DNA of 64,000 nucleotides from Diphasiastrum complanatum (Eukaryota > Streptophyta > Lycopodiopsida > Lycopodiales > Lycopodiaceae). The stretch spans positions 45,849,346 to 45,913,345 of the forward strand of contig CM055096.1 of NCBI GenBank assembly GCA_029204225.1, given 5' to 3'. A program made the position numbers and the translations under genes. Positions 10,793-21,787 of this stretch are shown in pieces; the first letter of the stretch is position 1, and each line of letters begins with the position of its first letter. The notes under the pieces were generated by a model that saw only the letters and a list, made by a program, of their open reading frames with translations, searched no databases and was not told where the DNA came from.

Positions 10793-11279
10793 GGGTGCAA
10801 AGTGAGAAGAAGTTCGTGAAATTGTTAGAGGCTGTTTTTTAAGAGCCTTATCTTTTTTTTTTTGGGTTGGCCTCGCAATGCTATGTATTCAGGTTGCAAA
10901 GGCAATGCTATGTATATGTATAGAGTTTAGTTAATGGAGTTCTAAAACGAAAATGTTCTTGGTATTATTTCACAAAGGCCTTGCCATAATGGTGAAATTG
11001 TTGGATTGAAAGAAAAAAAAATTATGTAATAAATTTTTTTTTTCTTTTTTTGAGATTCGAACAAATGCATTTATTAGCTTCTTTGCAAAAGAGGTAAGTA
11101 TAATCATAGGACTATGATTGCATATTAGAATTTAAAATGATTAAGAATTGTGTATGAAATGATTTTGCCAACAAAAAGGTGATCTTCATTTGATGATAGT
11201 TTCTAACAATGGGTTTAATATTTTGACCACAAAATATGTCCGTTATTTTAGAATTTCGAAGTTGGCAAAAGATTCACGA
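10792..11279 (-). promoter_or_regulatory. Probable NDUFA6 promoter region
   Basis: By position this is the upstream region of NDUFA6 on the minus strand. It is AT-rich with long A/T homopolymers. I could not assign a single convincing TATA box and see no other gene. Confidence 0.35.
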
Positions 11280-11530
11280 ATGTTCACAATCAGTATCCAC
11301 AATAATCACGGTCAGTATTCAGAATATTTTAGTATTCACAATAATCATGATCGGTATTCACAATATTCATGATCAATATTTACAATACTCACACTCAATA
11401 TTCACGTATATTCATAGTCAATATTCACAATAATCATAATCAGTATTCATGAGTATTCACAATATTCACGATCAATATTCACAATAATCACGATCAATAT
11501 TCAAAATATTTACTTTTTAGTATTCACGAT
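11280..11530. repeat. Degenerate minisatellite, about 24-bp unit
   Basis: Roughly ten imperfect copies of a unit like AATATTCACAATAATCACGA, often followed by TCAGT or TCAAT. Overlapping short ORFs rich in Ser, Gln and Tyr are by-products of the repeat. Confidence 0.75.
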
Positions 11531-12357
11531 TTTAAATTATCATTGCCAAGCATCAATCATGTAGTCTTAAGTATGCATCGATCAATTTTTCATCCAATAT
11601 ATGGAAGACATTTTGTATACATCCTACAAAAGAAGACACTATTAGAAACAGTAAAAATATATTGTTAAAAAAATTACCAAAATATATTGTCACTTGTCAT
11701 ATGAAATCAAGCATGCATCAGCCTTCAAGTCTCCTCCTCACGCACGCTATTATTATAATCTGCATGTTTACAATCAAACATGCAATAGCTAGATAAATTT
11801 GTTATTTTTTTTGGCACGCAGGCTATGTTTTTTTTTTTCATGTAATAAACTGATCCTAGAAAGCATACCTACCTTTCAACATGCTAGACAAAGTGCTCGC
11901 AATGTTAAAAACCTGTGATGTCCTTGTATTTCTAAATGACACGAAATTATTACATGAGCTCAATGTAGACCAAATTAAAAAGAACTCACAAGTGCAAAAC
12001 TTGAAATTTCAACATTTGGAAGGTTTTACTTACAAACCTAGCAAGTTTATAAGGCCTAATAGGTCTGGAAGCAGTTCACTTGTAGAATTCTGCAAGAGGT
12101 GGGCCTAGGCCAACAAGCCAACTCAAGCAACATAGGTCCATACACCATATACAAATAGCAACTCAATTCGTGCGAGAAATGTTCATTGATAGACACATGT
12201 TGATTTGTTCAAAAATGAAGAAGAATAAGATGATGATGATCATAGCAATTTGTCAATGAGTGAGCTACTACGACCGCTTGAATTTTCAAGATGGAAGAAA
12301 CCTTTGGCACAACAAATGAACTAGTGAGCTTTCCAATGGCTCGAAGCACATTCCTCC
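11531..12357. other. Spacer without recognised gene
   Basis: AT-rich. An open frame at 11881-12108 (75 codons) has no recognisable motif and is not called. Nothing else is visible. Confidence 0.35.
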
Positions 12358-12620
12358 TTGGTGAGCTCACTGGTGGTTCATGTATGTTTTAGATTTAGAG
12401 TAAAGAGTGGGCAGGGGAACTTTTGGACTCCATTTATTAGCAAACACTCGAACCTGTCATCTCATGCTGCCCATTTACGTGCTGTATTTCAAATTCTTGT
12501 GGAATATCAGCTTTATGGCTTTGCTTTGAGATTGATTTTTTGTTGCTTTTGAATAGCTAAGAAAACACACTTCTTTGAAACGTCATGCACAAGGACACTT
12601 ATCCAAGAAAGAGATGTCAA
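12358..12620 (+). pseudogene. Possible Ty3/gypsy RT C-terminal fragment
   Basis: The peptide SHAAHLRAVFQILVEYQLYG matches the segment of gypsy RT that follows the catalytic YxDD, where an EEH-x-HL-x-x-V-x-x-x-L-x-x-x-x-L-Y pattern is typical. The expected KCxF block after it is badly decayed. The evidence is a single block. Confidence 0.4.
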
Positions 12621-13794
12621 AGTATAGTACTTTGGACCATAAATGAGTGCATTAATGCCTCACAAGGGTGATTGATTGATCGACCATAAAACAAATGCAA
12701 ACTAGACTAGCAATTTGGGATGCATCAAGCAAGAGAAATCTATAATCATTAATCAAAAGCAAAATACAGTGCACACACGTGTGGAACAATACTCAATACG
12801 GCCTGTAGACTGAAACTGAAGTGCAAAACACTTTGTTCTTACTTAGATCCAAAAACAATCAAAGTACAATGTAGAACTCAAGTTTTGCCAATGAGCTCTC
12901 AAAAATAATCTAAGGCATTACTATGGAGGATCAAGCACATCTATCAAGGATATGGTGAAGATATCAATGCTAGATTGACGTCTACCCAAAAATCGAGTTC
13001 CTTGCATATGTAGATTGGATCTTTTGTAGATCAAAACTCATATTAGGTTATTGAACTTGATGAATTCCGATTTCACACCACACTTACTGGAATAGAACTG
13101 ATGAGCCAAACTAGTACTTTTTCTAATAGACCCTCCAAATTAGCCTTTAAAAGGCTGATTTTGATTTCATTTCTCACTTGTGCTAGCGAAGTTCATGCCA
13201 ATTTTTTTCGCGACCAAACTTTTATGAAATTCTCACACAGCCTTCTGCTATACTATCTAGTCTTTCGTTCTTAGTTTTTACCTATCTCGACTTGCCATCA
13301 TGTCTTGCACCAAGTCAAATACTAGTGTTTCACCCCGATCCGTCATTTTCCAATATGTTCCAACCTCAACGGACATCATGGCACTTCTTAGCACAAGCAG
13401 AGTGGCTGAAGGGATGAACCTTGTCGAGCCCTTTCTCAAGGCGATGGGGATCCATGAAAAGGCCTTATCAAATAAAATAAGTATGGAGTTTATCAACATG
13501 GCCTTTGGTACCTAGAATGAGGCCAAGGCAAAATCTTATATAACCTTCCAGGGGGTCGTGCACAAGATAGATGCGGGTCTGCCCTTGCTAACGTAGGCAT
13601 TATGTCCTCGACCAACTCCATCCCATAAATAGGCCAAGGTAGTCATTAAGCCTTTTGTTGATACCCAGATTAATCAGTACCAAACCAATGATGGCTATTT
13701 GCTTGTTGTAAATATGCTTACAGTCTATAGAAATACAAGGAAAGTTGATGACAATCTGCATCAACATGCCTGACATCGACTTTTTTTGACAAAT
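12621..13794. other. Spacer without supportable gene
   Basis: The open frame at 13300-13515 (71 codons) begins with an ATG, but I see no family resemblance, splice sites or codon-use signal strong enough to call it. No RNA gene was seen. Confidence 0.3.
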
Positions 13795-14005
13795 GGTTTT
13801 GAGCCTGACCTCAACATCGAAGTCCTCGACATCCACGTCATCGACTTCCTCGACATCGAAGTCTCTGACTTTGATGTCTGATTCAAAGGGAAGCTACAAA
13901 GTCCTCGACTTCCATGTCATTGATTTCCTCGACATCAAAGACTCCGACATCTACTCAAGGGAAGCTATGAAGTCCTCGACTTCCTCGACATCAAAGTTTT
14001 CCAAA
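13795..14005. repeat. Degenerate GA(A/C)-rich minisatellite
   Basis: Imperfect reiteration of units such as GAAGTCCTCGACTTCCTC and GACATCGAAGTC, with one larger unit containing GGGAAGCTA repeated at about 13890 and 13960. The Ser/Thr-rich ORF over it is probably a repeat artefact. Confidence 0.6.
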
Positions 14006-14876
14006 AGTCAATATCATCAATTTGGCGGCTCACCAGTACATTTGTCAGTGCCGAACAGAATCATTAGAGGAGTTCTCAATATCAAAAAGACCCTTAAAGG
14101 AATGCCATGTAGGATATACAAAAATATCAAAATAAATAAAACAATATTGTTTATTTGCTTGCCCACACCACTCCCAAAGCCTCCCCAACTCCCAATGATC
14201 TAACCACAGTGTCTATAGTCACAGTCAAGAACTGTTAACAGTTCGCAATATAACTTGACTAAATTCAAAAATATTCCCTCCATTGGTTACGAAAAGGGCA
14301 ATATTTTCACTGGATCTAGAATATGACCGCCATCCCCAAATTCCTATTGGAATGAAAAAATGAGTGGCATTTCCAAATTTGAATCAAGCATACAAGCATG
14401 GAGATTGGATTGATCGTACATAGTATATAATATAATCAAAGATGAGTATTTTTTTTTGCTTCATAGAATCTGGTCATAGTACTTTGATGCAACTGATTAC
14501 TCTATTATTTTTTTTATGATGACATTATATCATCTACATGTGGATATCCCTATTGATTTGGCACCTTTGCAGAGAAGAGGAGGCAAAGGAGTTCAAATAC
14601 CTGCTGAAGATCATTCTCGTTATAGGGCAGAAGGAAAGAAAAACGTGGATTTGTGGACACATGGAACATTATATCCACAAGATCCAAGCACTTTGGCACA
14701 TCCCACATTCTCTTCAATAACTCATTTAGTTACATGGATATGCAATGGGCATAGTGGATTACTAGGATATTGTGAAAGATTGCAAAACTATGGAAAATAA
14801 CTTTATATGAATAAAGTTCACTTTTTAGAAGGTGAGTTAATTCGGATATCCTCTTATTGTTAGAATAGAGATTGTC
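14006..14876. other. Spacer; possible 5' part of the gene at 14877
   Basis: An open frame at 14516-14800 could belong to an upstream exon of the transposase-like gene that follows, but no splice junction could be established. Otherwise AT-rich and featureless. Confidence 0.25.
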
Positions 14877-15618
14877 ATCTCCAAAAGACGTTAGAAGAAA
14901 ATGTACAACTTAAAAAAAATAATGAATCATTACAGAAGATAACAATCAATATCAAATCAGAACTAGAGCAAATGCAATCAGTCTTACAGTCTATTCTTAT
15001 TGAGAACTTACAATTACTGAAGGATGTGGATTTGGTAAAGAAGAAGGCTGAAAGTAAGAAGCGAAAGCGATAAAGTTGCAAGGATATTCAAACGCTTTCA
15101 GAAGGAGGTTATCGAAATAGAAGGATCTGTGCATTCAAGTAAGCATATTCTAAATTTTGTAAGTTTTTCAATGACATTTGGATTTAATTTCAGCTATGGT
15201 GATATTTTGTTAACTATCTGTTTTTTTTGCAGATCTGCATTAGTAGCTCCTCGGAATATTAAAGACAATGCTTCACTAGGAATGTCATCATAATATTGAC
15301 TTGCAAATCCACTGAGCGTATCATGATGAACAATAGGATTTCAAATGTAAAGTGTAAAATAGCAGAGTCTTTGATGGTGGACATTCAAAATATTTTAGAT
15401 AAGACTATAGTTCAGGGTGCTTGTGATTTTGCAGGTATTAGTAGGGAAGAATATGCAACAATATTTAAATTAATTAGAGAAGCTTTTAAGCAAGTTTAAA
15501 TTAGAAAAGTCCCAATCCCTAGGACATATCACTTGAAGAAAGAGAGAGATACGTTAAACATAGGTATGCATAAGATCACTGGAACTCCATTTCACATTGA
15601 GGAGGTGTATGAAACTGA

Positions 15619-15623
15619 TGGAA
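15619..15623. repeat. Target site duplication TGGAA (5' copy)
   Basis: TGGAA directly precedes the 5' LTR and is repeated directly after the 3' LTR at 21783-21787, as expected for 5-bp copia integration. Confidence 0.92.
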
Positions 15624-16306
15624 TGTTAAAAACTCACAATTCTAGCTTGACTAGTGTTGGTCATATGACTTGTAAATAGTTAGATGGTCATGATGTGGCT
15701 TGTCACACGTGCCAAATAGCATAGGATTCCATTCATAAGGATGTTCTCAAGTAGACCTAAGTGTTAGAACCTTTGGAATGAGTCCAAATTATGCTTAGAT
15801 ACAAGGGAGAAAAAATAGGAGCTATTTTTGGTAATTTTTGCATTGTTGAGGGATCTCCAAGATTCCAACCCTAACTTGGTAGGGATGAAAGATCCACCAA
15901 AATTAGCATTAGGGATAGGTTTAGGGCTACTCATACCTGCCCAAAACCGTGATGGATCATGTATATATAGGTGATGATATCTCACCAAAATCAATCAAGC
16001 AATTTCATGTTTTTTTCTCTCATAATGGTGCAATTGCTCTCTATGTTCATAATTGTTTGAGTACTTGTGATTACTGATAATTATAGGATTGAATGTAGGT
16101 CTGGTGTACAGTACTCAGACTGTGGGAGGCCGTACTTTCACACGTGTGAAGCCTTCTGCAAGGATTTGGGCCATTTAGTGAGGTTCAAGCATAGATTTTT
16201 GATGGATTTTGATGGTTCAACTTGTGCTAATCTTATGAAATCATAATCTATTGTTTCCCTCATCATTTCAAGTGTTTTAGGATCCTTATTTGCTGTAATT
16301 TTTACA
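15624..16306 (+). repeat. 5' LTR of the copia element
   Basis: 683 bp, starting TGTTAAAAACTC and ending GTAATTTTTACA. A TATATATAG box lies at 15962-15970. A 14-bp perfect palindrome with a G-box core, TTCACACGTGTGAA, lies at 16137-16150. A minus-strand ORF of 76 codons at 15764-15994 recurs in the other LTR and is a by-product. Confidence 0.95.
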
Positions 16307-16318
16307 TGGTATCAGAGC
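16307..16318 (+). promoter_or_regulatory. Primer binding site (initiator tRNA-Met)
   Basis: TGGTATCAGAGC immediately follows the 5' LTR. It is the standard plant copia PBS. Confidence 0.95.
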
Positions 16319-17117
16319 CTAAAGGTTGAAATGAGCTAAATCCTTGGTTTTCATTCAATTTGATCACAATTTTTGATCTAAATCTTGTGTAGATTGGATC
16401 TTAGCATCTAGTATTGATTCTAGAACTCAAAGTGAGTCAAATACATTGGAGATTGGTGTTGTGTGACTTCATTTGCAGGTGCTTAGGTGTCTAAAACCAG
16501 AGGCAAAGTTGAATTCAATTCACATTACCAAGATAGCAAGTTTTGCTTGCTCCAAGCATTGATTTCTAAGCGAGTTTTGGAGGTGATTTCATAGAGGAGG
16601 CTTTCTAGCATTCAAGGAGAGGGAATATCAGAGTTTTGGGGACTCTTCAAGGCTGTTCTAAGGTGTAGTAGGCACCTCCTAAAGTGATTTAGGTTCAGTT
16701 CAACCATTGCTTGACTTATGCACCAAATTAGATCAATTTTTCATCAATTTTGATCATTTTTTGCTTGTGATTGGATAGTAGATTGTGTTGCATCCTCATT
16801 AAGTTCCATTTAGCTCTTTTACAAGTGATTTTGGAAGTATATTAGGTTGCTGAAATTCACTCTTGATCAGATCATTTGGAAGCTTTAATGTTTTTTATAG
16901 AAAGAGGGGCAATTCTACTAGTATTGTCTACTTCAATCAAGCAAGTGCATTGTTTCTAGTATTCTATGATTTGATTTTGTTAGAGATCATTCTTAGATCT
17001 TTATAGGAAGTCTATTACTGATCTTTTCAGGTCCCTAAGAAGTGGGATAAGGTAGACCTTCAATCAAATCAATAGAAGTAACCTTCATTTGTGTCAAGTC
17101 CTTGATTAGGAGACTAG
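16319..17117 (+). other. Untranslated leader of the copia element
   Basis: Sequence between the PBS and the gag ATG. No ORF or structure was recognised; it would hold the packaging signal. Confidence 0.6.
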
Positions 17118-20100
17118 ATGGCATCTATAAATGCATATCTTTTGGATACTAATGAAAGGCTCAACAAAACTAGCTATTCCATATGGAAAGTTAGAATGGA
17201 ATCTATCATGATCATGCAAGATCTGATGGAAATTGTAAATGGTAAGGAGGGTGAACCTATTCATCCTCAAGAAAAAGCCAAATACATCAAGAGGTGCAAT
17301 GTTGCACTACGTTGCATAAAAATGAATGTTGCAAATGAACTCTTAAGAGAGGTAGGAGATTGCACTTCGGCTCAAGATGCTTGGGAGACTTTGCAAAAGG
17401 TCTATGAATCCAAGAACCAAACTAGAATTTTAGCTTTGAAGAATCAAATCTATAGAAGCTATCAAAAGAAAGGAGAGAGTGCACATACTTTTGTCCTAAG
17501 AGTAGAGGAATTGAACAAAGAGCTAGCCTTTATAGGTGACCCTATCAAGGATGAAGGGCTTGTTCAACTCATATTGAATGGACTAAGCTTTGAATTTGAC
17601 AATTTGGTTCAGGGATATGCAATTATGGGTAAGCTACCTATACTTGAAGAACTCCAAGGCACACTCATGGCCGAGGAATCAAGAAGGAGCCAAATGCAAG
17701 AGAGGATGGATAGGCTTTCCATCCAAGGTGGAGATGACCAAGCTCTCTTCACCAAAGGCAAAGGCAAGTCCAAAGGCAAAGTATCAACATTCAAGAAGTC
17801 TACAAAGCTTGAGGATCAAGAAGGACCCCCAAAGGCATCTCCATCAACCACCAAAGTCAAGAAGGACAAATCAAAGGTGAAGTGCTACTATTGTAGCAAG
17901 ATGGGGCATTATGCCTCGGAATGCTTCAAGAGGAAGCAAGATCAAAGCCAAGCCAATATGAGCAAAGAGGAGGAGGAGGAGAGTTCACATGAGGACTCTC
18001 TCATGATGTCCATATTTTCTTCAACAAGCTTCAAAGGAGAAGATCCTTGGTGGATTGACTCGGGTGCTAGTTCACACATGACTAGTAAAAGGGAGTTTTT
18101 CTCTTCTCTCTTATCTTATGATGGACCTATAAAGTCTATCTATACAGCAAATGATGAAGCTTGTAAGATTGAAGGAGTTGGTAGCATTCCCCTTTGCTTA
18201 GGATCTTCCAAAAAGATCAACATAGAAGGTGTTTTGTACATTCCTACAATAACAAAGAATCTACTAAGTGTTGGCCAAATGGTAGACAATGGTTTCAATG
18301 TTGACTTTGCTTCAAATGAATGTTTCATCAAGAAGAAGGGTAAGATAGTGGCTAAGGGCACTAGACTTGGCAAACTTTATAAGTTGGATGCATTTGTGGA
18401 TACTAATGTTGTCATGTTGGCTGAGAAGAGCAAGATATCTACCTTTACTTTATGGCACAAAAGACTTGGACATGTCAACTCGGGTTCCATGGAGGCTATG
18501 ATCAAGGAGGAGTATGCTTTAGGCCTACCAAGGTCTATTGGGAAGGAAGACAAGGTTTGCGAAGCTTGTGCCTTATCCAAGGCACATAATAAGGTGTTTC
18601 CTAACTCCATCACAAAGTCATCTCATCCTCTTGAGCTCATACACTCGGATGTGCACATTGCTAGCACCAAATCTAATGGAGGTTCATCCATGTTTTTAAC
18701 CTTCATTGATGACTACTCAAGATATTGTTGGGTGTTCTTACTTTCCTTCAAGTCTCAAGTATTTGATACTTTTGTAAAGTTCAAGTTGTTTGTGGAAAAG
18801 CATCATAATCATAGCATCAAGATTCTTAGAAGTGACAATGGTGGAGAATTCATCTCCAATGAGTTCAAGGCCTTTTGTGAGGAGGAAGGGATCAAGAAAG
18901 AGACTTCTTGTCCTTACACTCCTCAACAAAATGGAGTTGCTGAAAGAAGGAATAGAACATTATGTGAATGTTCTAAGGCTTTAAGATTAGATGCTTGTTT
19001 GCCCAAATCCTTTTGGGGTGAGTCTCTTGTATGTGCAAACTACTTGATGAATAGGGTGTCTTGCAAAGCAATTGAAAGCAAAACTCCTTATGAGATGTTG
19101 TATGGAAAGAAACCCAATCTTAATCACTTGAAAGTTTTTGGGTGTATATGTTATGTGCATGTGCCATTGGAAACAAGAACCAAGGAGGATCCATCTTCCA
19201 CAAGAGGGAACATGCTTGGATATGCAAGCTCAAGCAAGGGCTACAAAGTCTATCTCCCATCCTTGAACAAATTTGTTGTTTCAAGGGATGTCATCTTTGA
19301 TGAACATCATATGCATATGCTTGAAGAAGGCCCAAGTGCTCCAACAATCAAGAAGAAGATGGCCGAGGAGCAAGATCTTGGTTTTGAGGAGGAGCTCATG
19401 GAGGAGCAAGCACCAAACCCACCTATCACACCAAGGAGATCTTCAAGGGCAAAAGTGGAGCCATCAAGGCTCACATATCAAGGCAAAGGACAGCAAGTTG
19501 AGGGTATCTCATCCACTTCTTATGCTTTATCTAGTTTTGAAGAATCGTCTAATGTTGAAGATGCATTGAACTCCAAAGAATGATATAAAGCTATGTTGGA
19601 TGAGTATGATGCCTTGATTGAGAATGAAACTTGGTTGCTTGTTGAGAGACCTCAAAGGAATGTAATAGGATGCAAGTGGGTCTTCAAGCTTAAGTTGAAT
19701 GCAAATGGGAGTGTTAACAAACATTAAGCAAGATTAGTTGCAAAAGGTTATGCTCAAGAGAGAGGGATAGACTATGAGGAAACTTTTGCACCCGTGGCCA
19801 AGATGGTCACAATAAGACTAATCATTGCACTTGCATCACATTTTGGATGGATTCTATGTCAAATGGATGTCTCTAATGCTTTCTTGAATGGTTTTTTGGA
19901 AGAGGATATCTATATGGAGCAGCCACAAGGGTTCATCAAGCATGGAATGGAGAACAAAGTATGCCATCTCCAAAGAAGCATCTATGGCTTGAAGCAAGCC
20001 TCGAGATCTTGGAATTCAAGACTACATTGCTATCTTATTTCACTTTCTTTTGTTCAAAGTGAATATGATCCCACTCTTTACATTAAGTTTGATGATGTTG

Positions 20101-21086
20101 GTATTGTACTTTTACTCATTTATGTAGATGACATCATCATTAGTGGAAATAGTGTTGATGGTATTGAAAAAATCAAGATAGATCTATCCTTAGAGTTCAA
20201 GATGGTAGATCTAGGGTGTCTTCACTTCATCTTAGGCATAGAAGTACTTAGAGGGTCTAATTTTATCTTTATAATTCAAGTAAACTATGCTCAAAGTCTT
20301 TTGAAGAAGTTTAAGATGGAAGTATGCAAAAGTGTTGACACACCAATGGAGCAAGATGTAAAAGTGCCAAATGAAGATGATGAAAGATCCTTCATGGACA
20401 TCACTTTGTTTAGGCAACTTATAGGTTCCTTAATGTGGATCACTATAACTAGACCAGATCTTAGCTTTAGTGTATGTAGGTTGAGCCAATCCATGCAAAA
20501 GCCATTGAATATCCATTGGAAAAAGGCTAAGAGGATTCTAAGATACATCTCGGGTACATTGGATTTTGGGATTCTATATAGAGGAGATGTGATTAACCTT
20601 CATGCATTTAGTGATTCAGATTTTGCAGGGGACAAGAGGGATAGGAAATCAATAAGTGCCTATTCAACTTTCATAGGAGAAGGTGTGGTTTCATGGCTTT
20701 CAAAAAAGCAAGAAACTATATCTCTATCTTCAACCGAGGCCGAGTACAAAGCTTTGACAACCACTACAAAGGAGGTACTTTGGATCAAGAGATTATTGGT
20801 GGAACTAAAGATCATGGATTCATAGGAGGCACCAATCATCTACAATGACAATATATCAGCCCAACACCTTGCATCTAACCCAATCTTCCATGCAAGATCT
20901 AAGCACATTGAGATATGCCATCACTTTGTGAGAGAAATGGTGCAAGCCAAGGAGATTGCTTTGGAGCATGTTCCAAGCAATGAATGTGTAACTGATCTAC
21001 TTACTAAACCACTTCAAAAGACACCTTTTATGAAGTTCAGATCATCACTTGGAGTGATTAGTAAAGCAATGATTGAACCAAGCTAG
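17118..21086 (+). pseudogene. Copia gag-pol polyprotein with three nonsense codons
   Basis: A single frame of 1322 codons before the terminal TAG at 21084-21086. Domains in order are UBN2-type gag (about 10-200), CCHC zinc knuckle CYYCSKMGHYASEC (256-269), protease WWIDSGASSH (Asp314), and the GAG-pre-integrase HHCC region (LWHKRLGHVN then CEAC). The integrase has catalytic D511, D573 and E609, a D-61-D-35-E spacing. RT has YVDD at 1002-1005 and RNase H has SDSDFAGD and STEAEYKAL. The frame is broken by TGA at 19581-19583 (codon 822, where the family has Trp), TAA at 19725-19727 (codon 870, in the KARLVAKGY block) and TAG at 20823-20825 (codon 1236). All catalytic residues I looked for are present. 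The breaks are base substitutions only, so decay began recently. An active source copy probably exists elsewhere. Confidence 0.93.
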
Positions 21087-21100
21087 ATAGTGAGGAGGAG
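21087..21100 (+). promoter_or_regulatory. Polypurine tract of the copia element
   Basis: A purine-rich run ending TGAGGAGGAG directly precedes the 3' LTR, the expected site for plus-strand priming. Confidence 0.8.
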
Positions 21101-21782
21101 TGTTAAAAATTCACAATTCTAGCTTGACTAGTTTTGGTCATATGACTTGTAAATAGTTAGATGGTCATGATGTGGCTTGTCACACGTGCCAAATAGCATA
21201 GGATTCCATTCATAAGGATGTTCTCAAGTAGACCTAAGTGTTAGAACCTTTGGAATGAGTCCAAATTATGCTTAGATACAAGGGAGAAAAAATATGAGCT
21301 ATTTTTGGTAATTTTTGCATTGTTGAGGGATCTCCAAGATTCCAACCCTAACTTGGTAGGGATGAAAGATCCACCAAAATTAGCATTAGGGATAGGTTTA
21401 GGGCTACTCATACCTGCCCAAAACCGTGATGGATCATGTATATATAGGTGATGATATCTCACCAAAATCAATCAAGCAATTTCATGTTTTTTCTCTCATA
21501 ATGGTGCAATTGCTCTCTATGTTCATAATTGTTTGAGTACTTGTGATTACTAATGATTATAGGATTGAATGTAGGTCTGGTGCACAATACTCAGACTGTG
21601 GTAGGCCGTACTTTCACACGTGTGAAGCCTTCTTCAAGGATTTGGGCCATTTAGTGAGGTTCAAGCATAGATTTTTGATGGATTTTGATGGTTCAACTTG
21701 TGCTGATCTTATGAAATCATAATCTATTGTTTCCCTCATCATTTCAAGTGTTTTAGGATCCTTATTTGCTGTAATTTTTACA
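21101..21782 (+). repeat. 3' LTR of the copia element
   Basis: 682 bp, nearly identical to 15624-16306. The G-box palindrome TTCACACGTGTGAA is conserved at 21613-21626. It is followed by the TSD copy TGGAA at 21783-21787. Confidence 0.95.
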
Positions 21783-21787
21783 TGGAA
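21783..21787. repeat. Target site duplication TGGAA (3' copy)
   Basis: Matches 15619-15623 exactly. Confidence 0.92.

Larger units (their letters stand above)
15624..21782 (+). mobile_element. Full-length Ty1/copia LTR retrotransposon (6159 bp)
   Basis: The element has two LTRs (15624-16306 and 21101-21782), both TGTTAAAA...TTTTTACA. It has a PBS TGGTATCAGAGC complementary to initiator tRNA-Met, one gag-pol frame, a purine-rich tract before the 3' LTR and a perfect 5-bp TSD. By eye the LTRs differ at 10 substitutions and one 1-base indel in about 682 positions (about 1.5%), so insertion was fairly recent. The polyprotein carries three nonsense codons but no frameshift, so this copy is non-autonomous. 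It interrupts exon B of the transposase-like gene; removing one TSD copy restores a contiguous target. Confidence 0.97.

Noticed and set aside
11190-11530. CRISPR-like spaced repeats
   Set aside because: Units are contiguous, degenerate and AT-rich, without uniform spacers; this is a eukaryotic minisatellite.
13278-13515. Overlapping 71-73 codon ORFs on both strands
   Set aside because: No recognised motif, splice site or neighbour supports either strand.
15764-15994. Minus-strand 76-codon ORF, repeated identically at 21241-21471
   Set aside because: It lies inside both copia LTRs, opposite to transcription; its recurrence reflects LTR identity, not a gene family.
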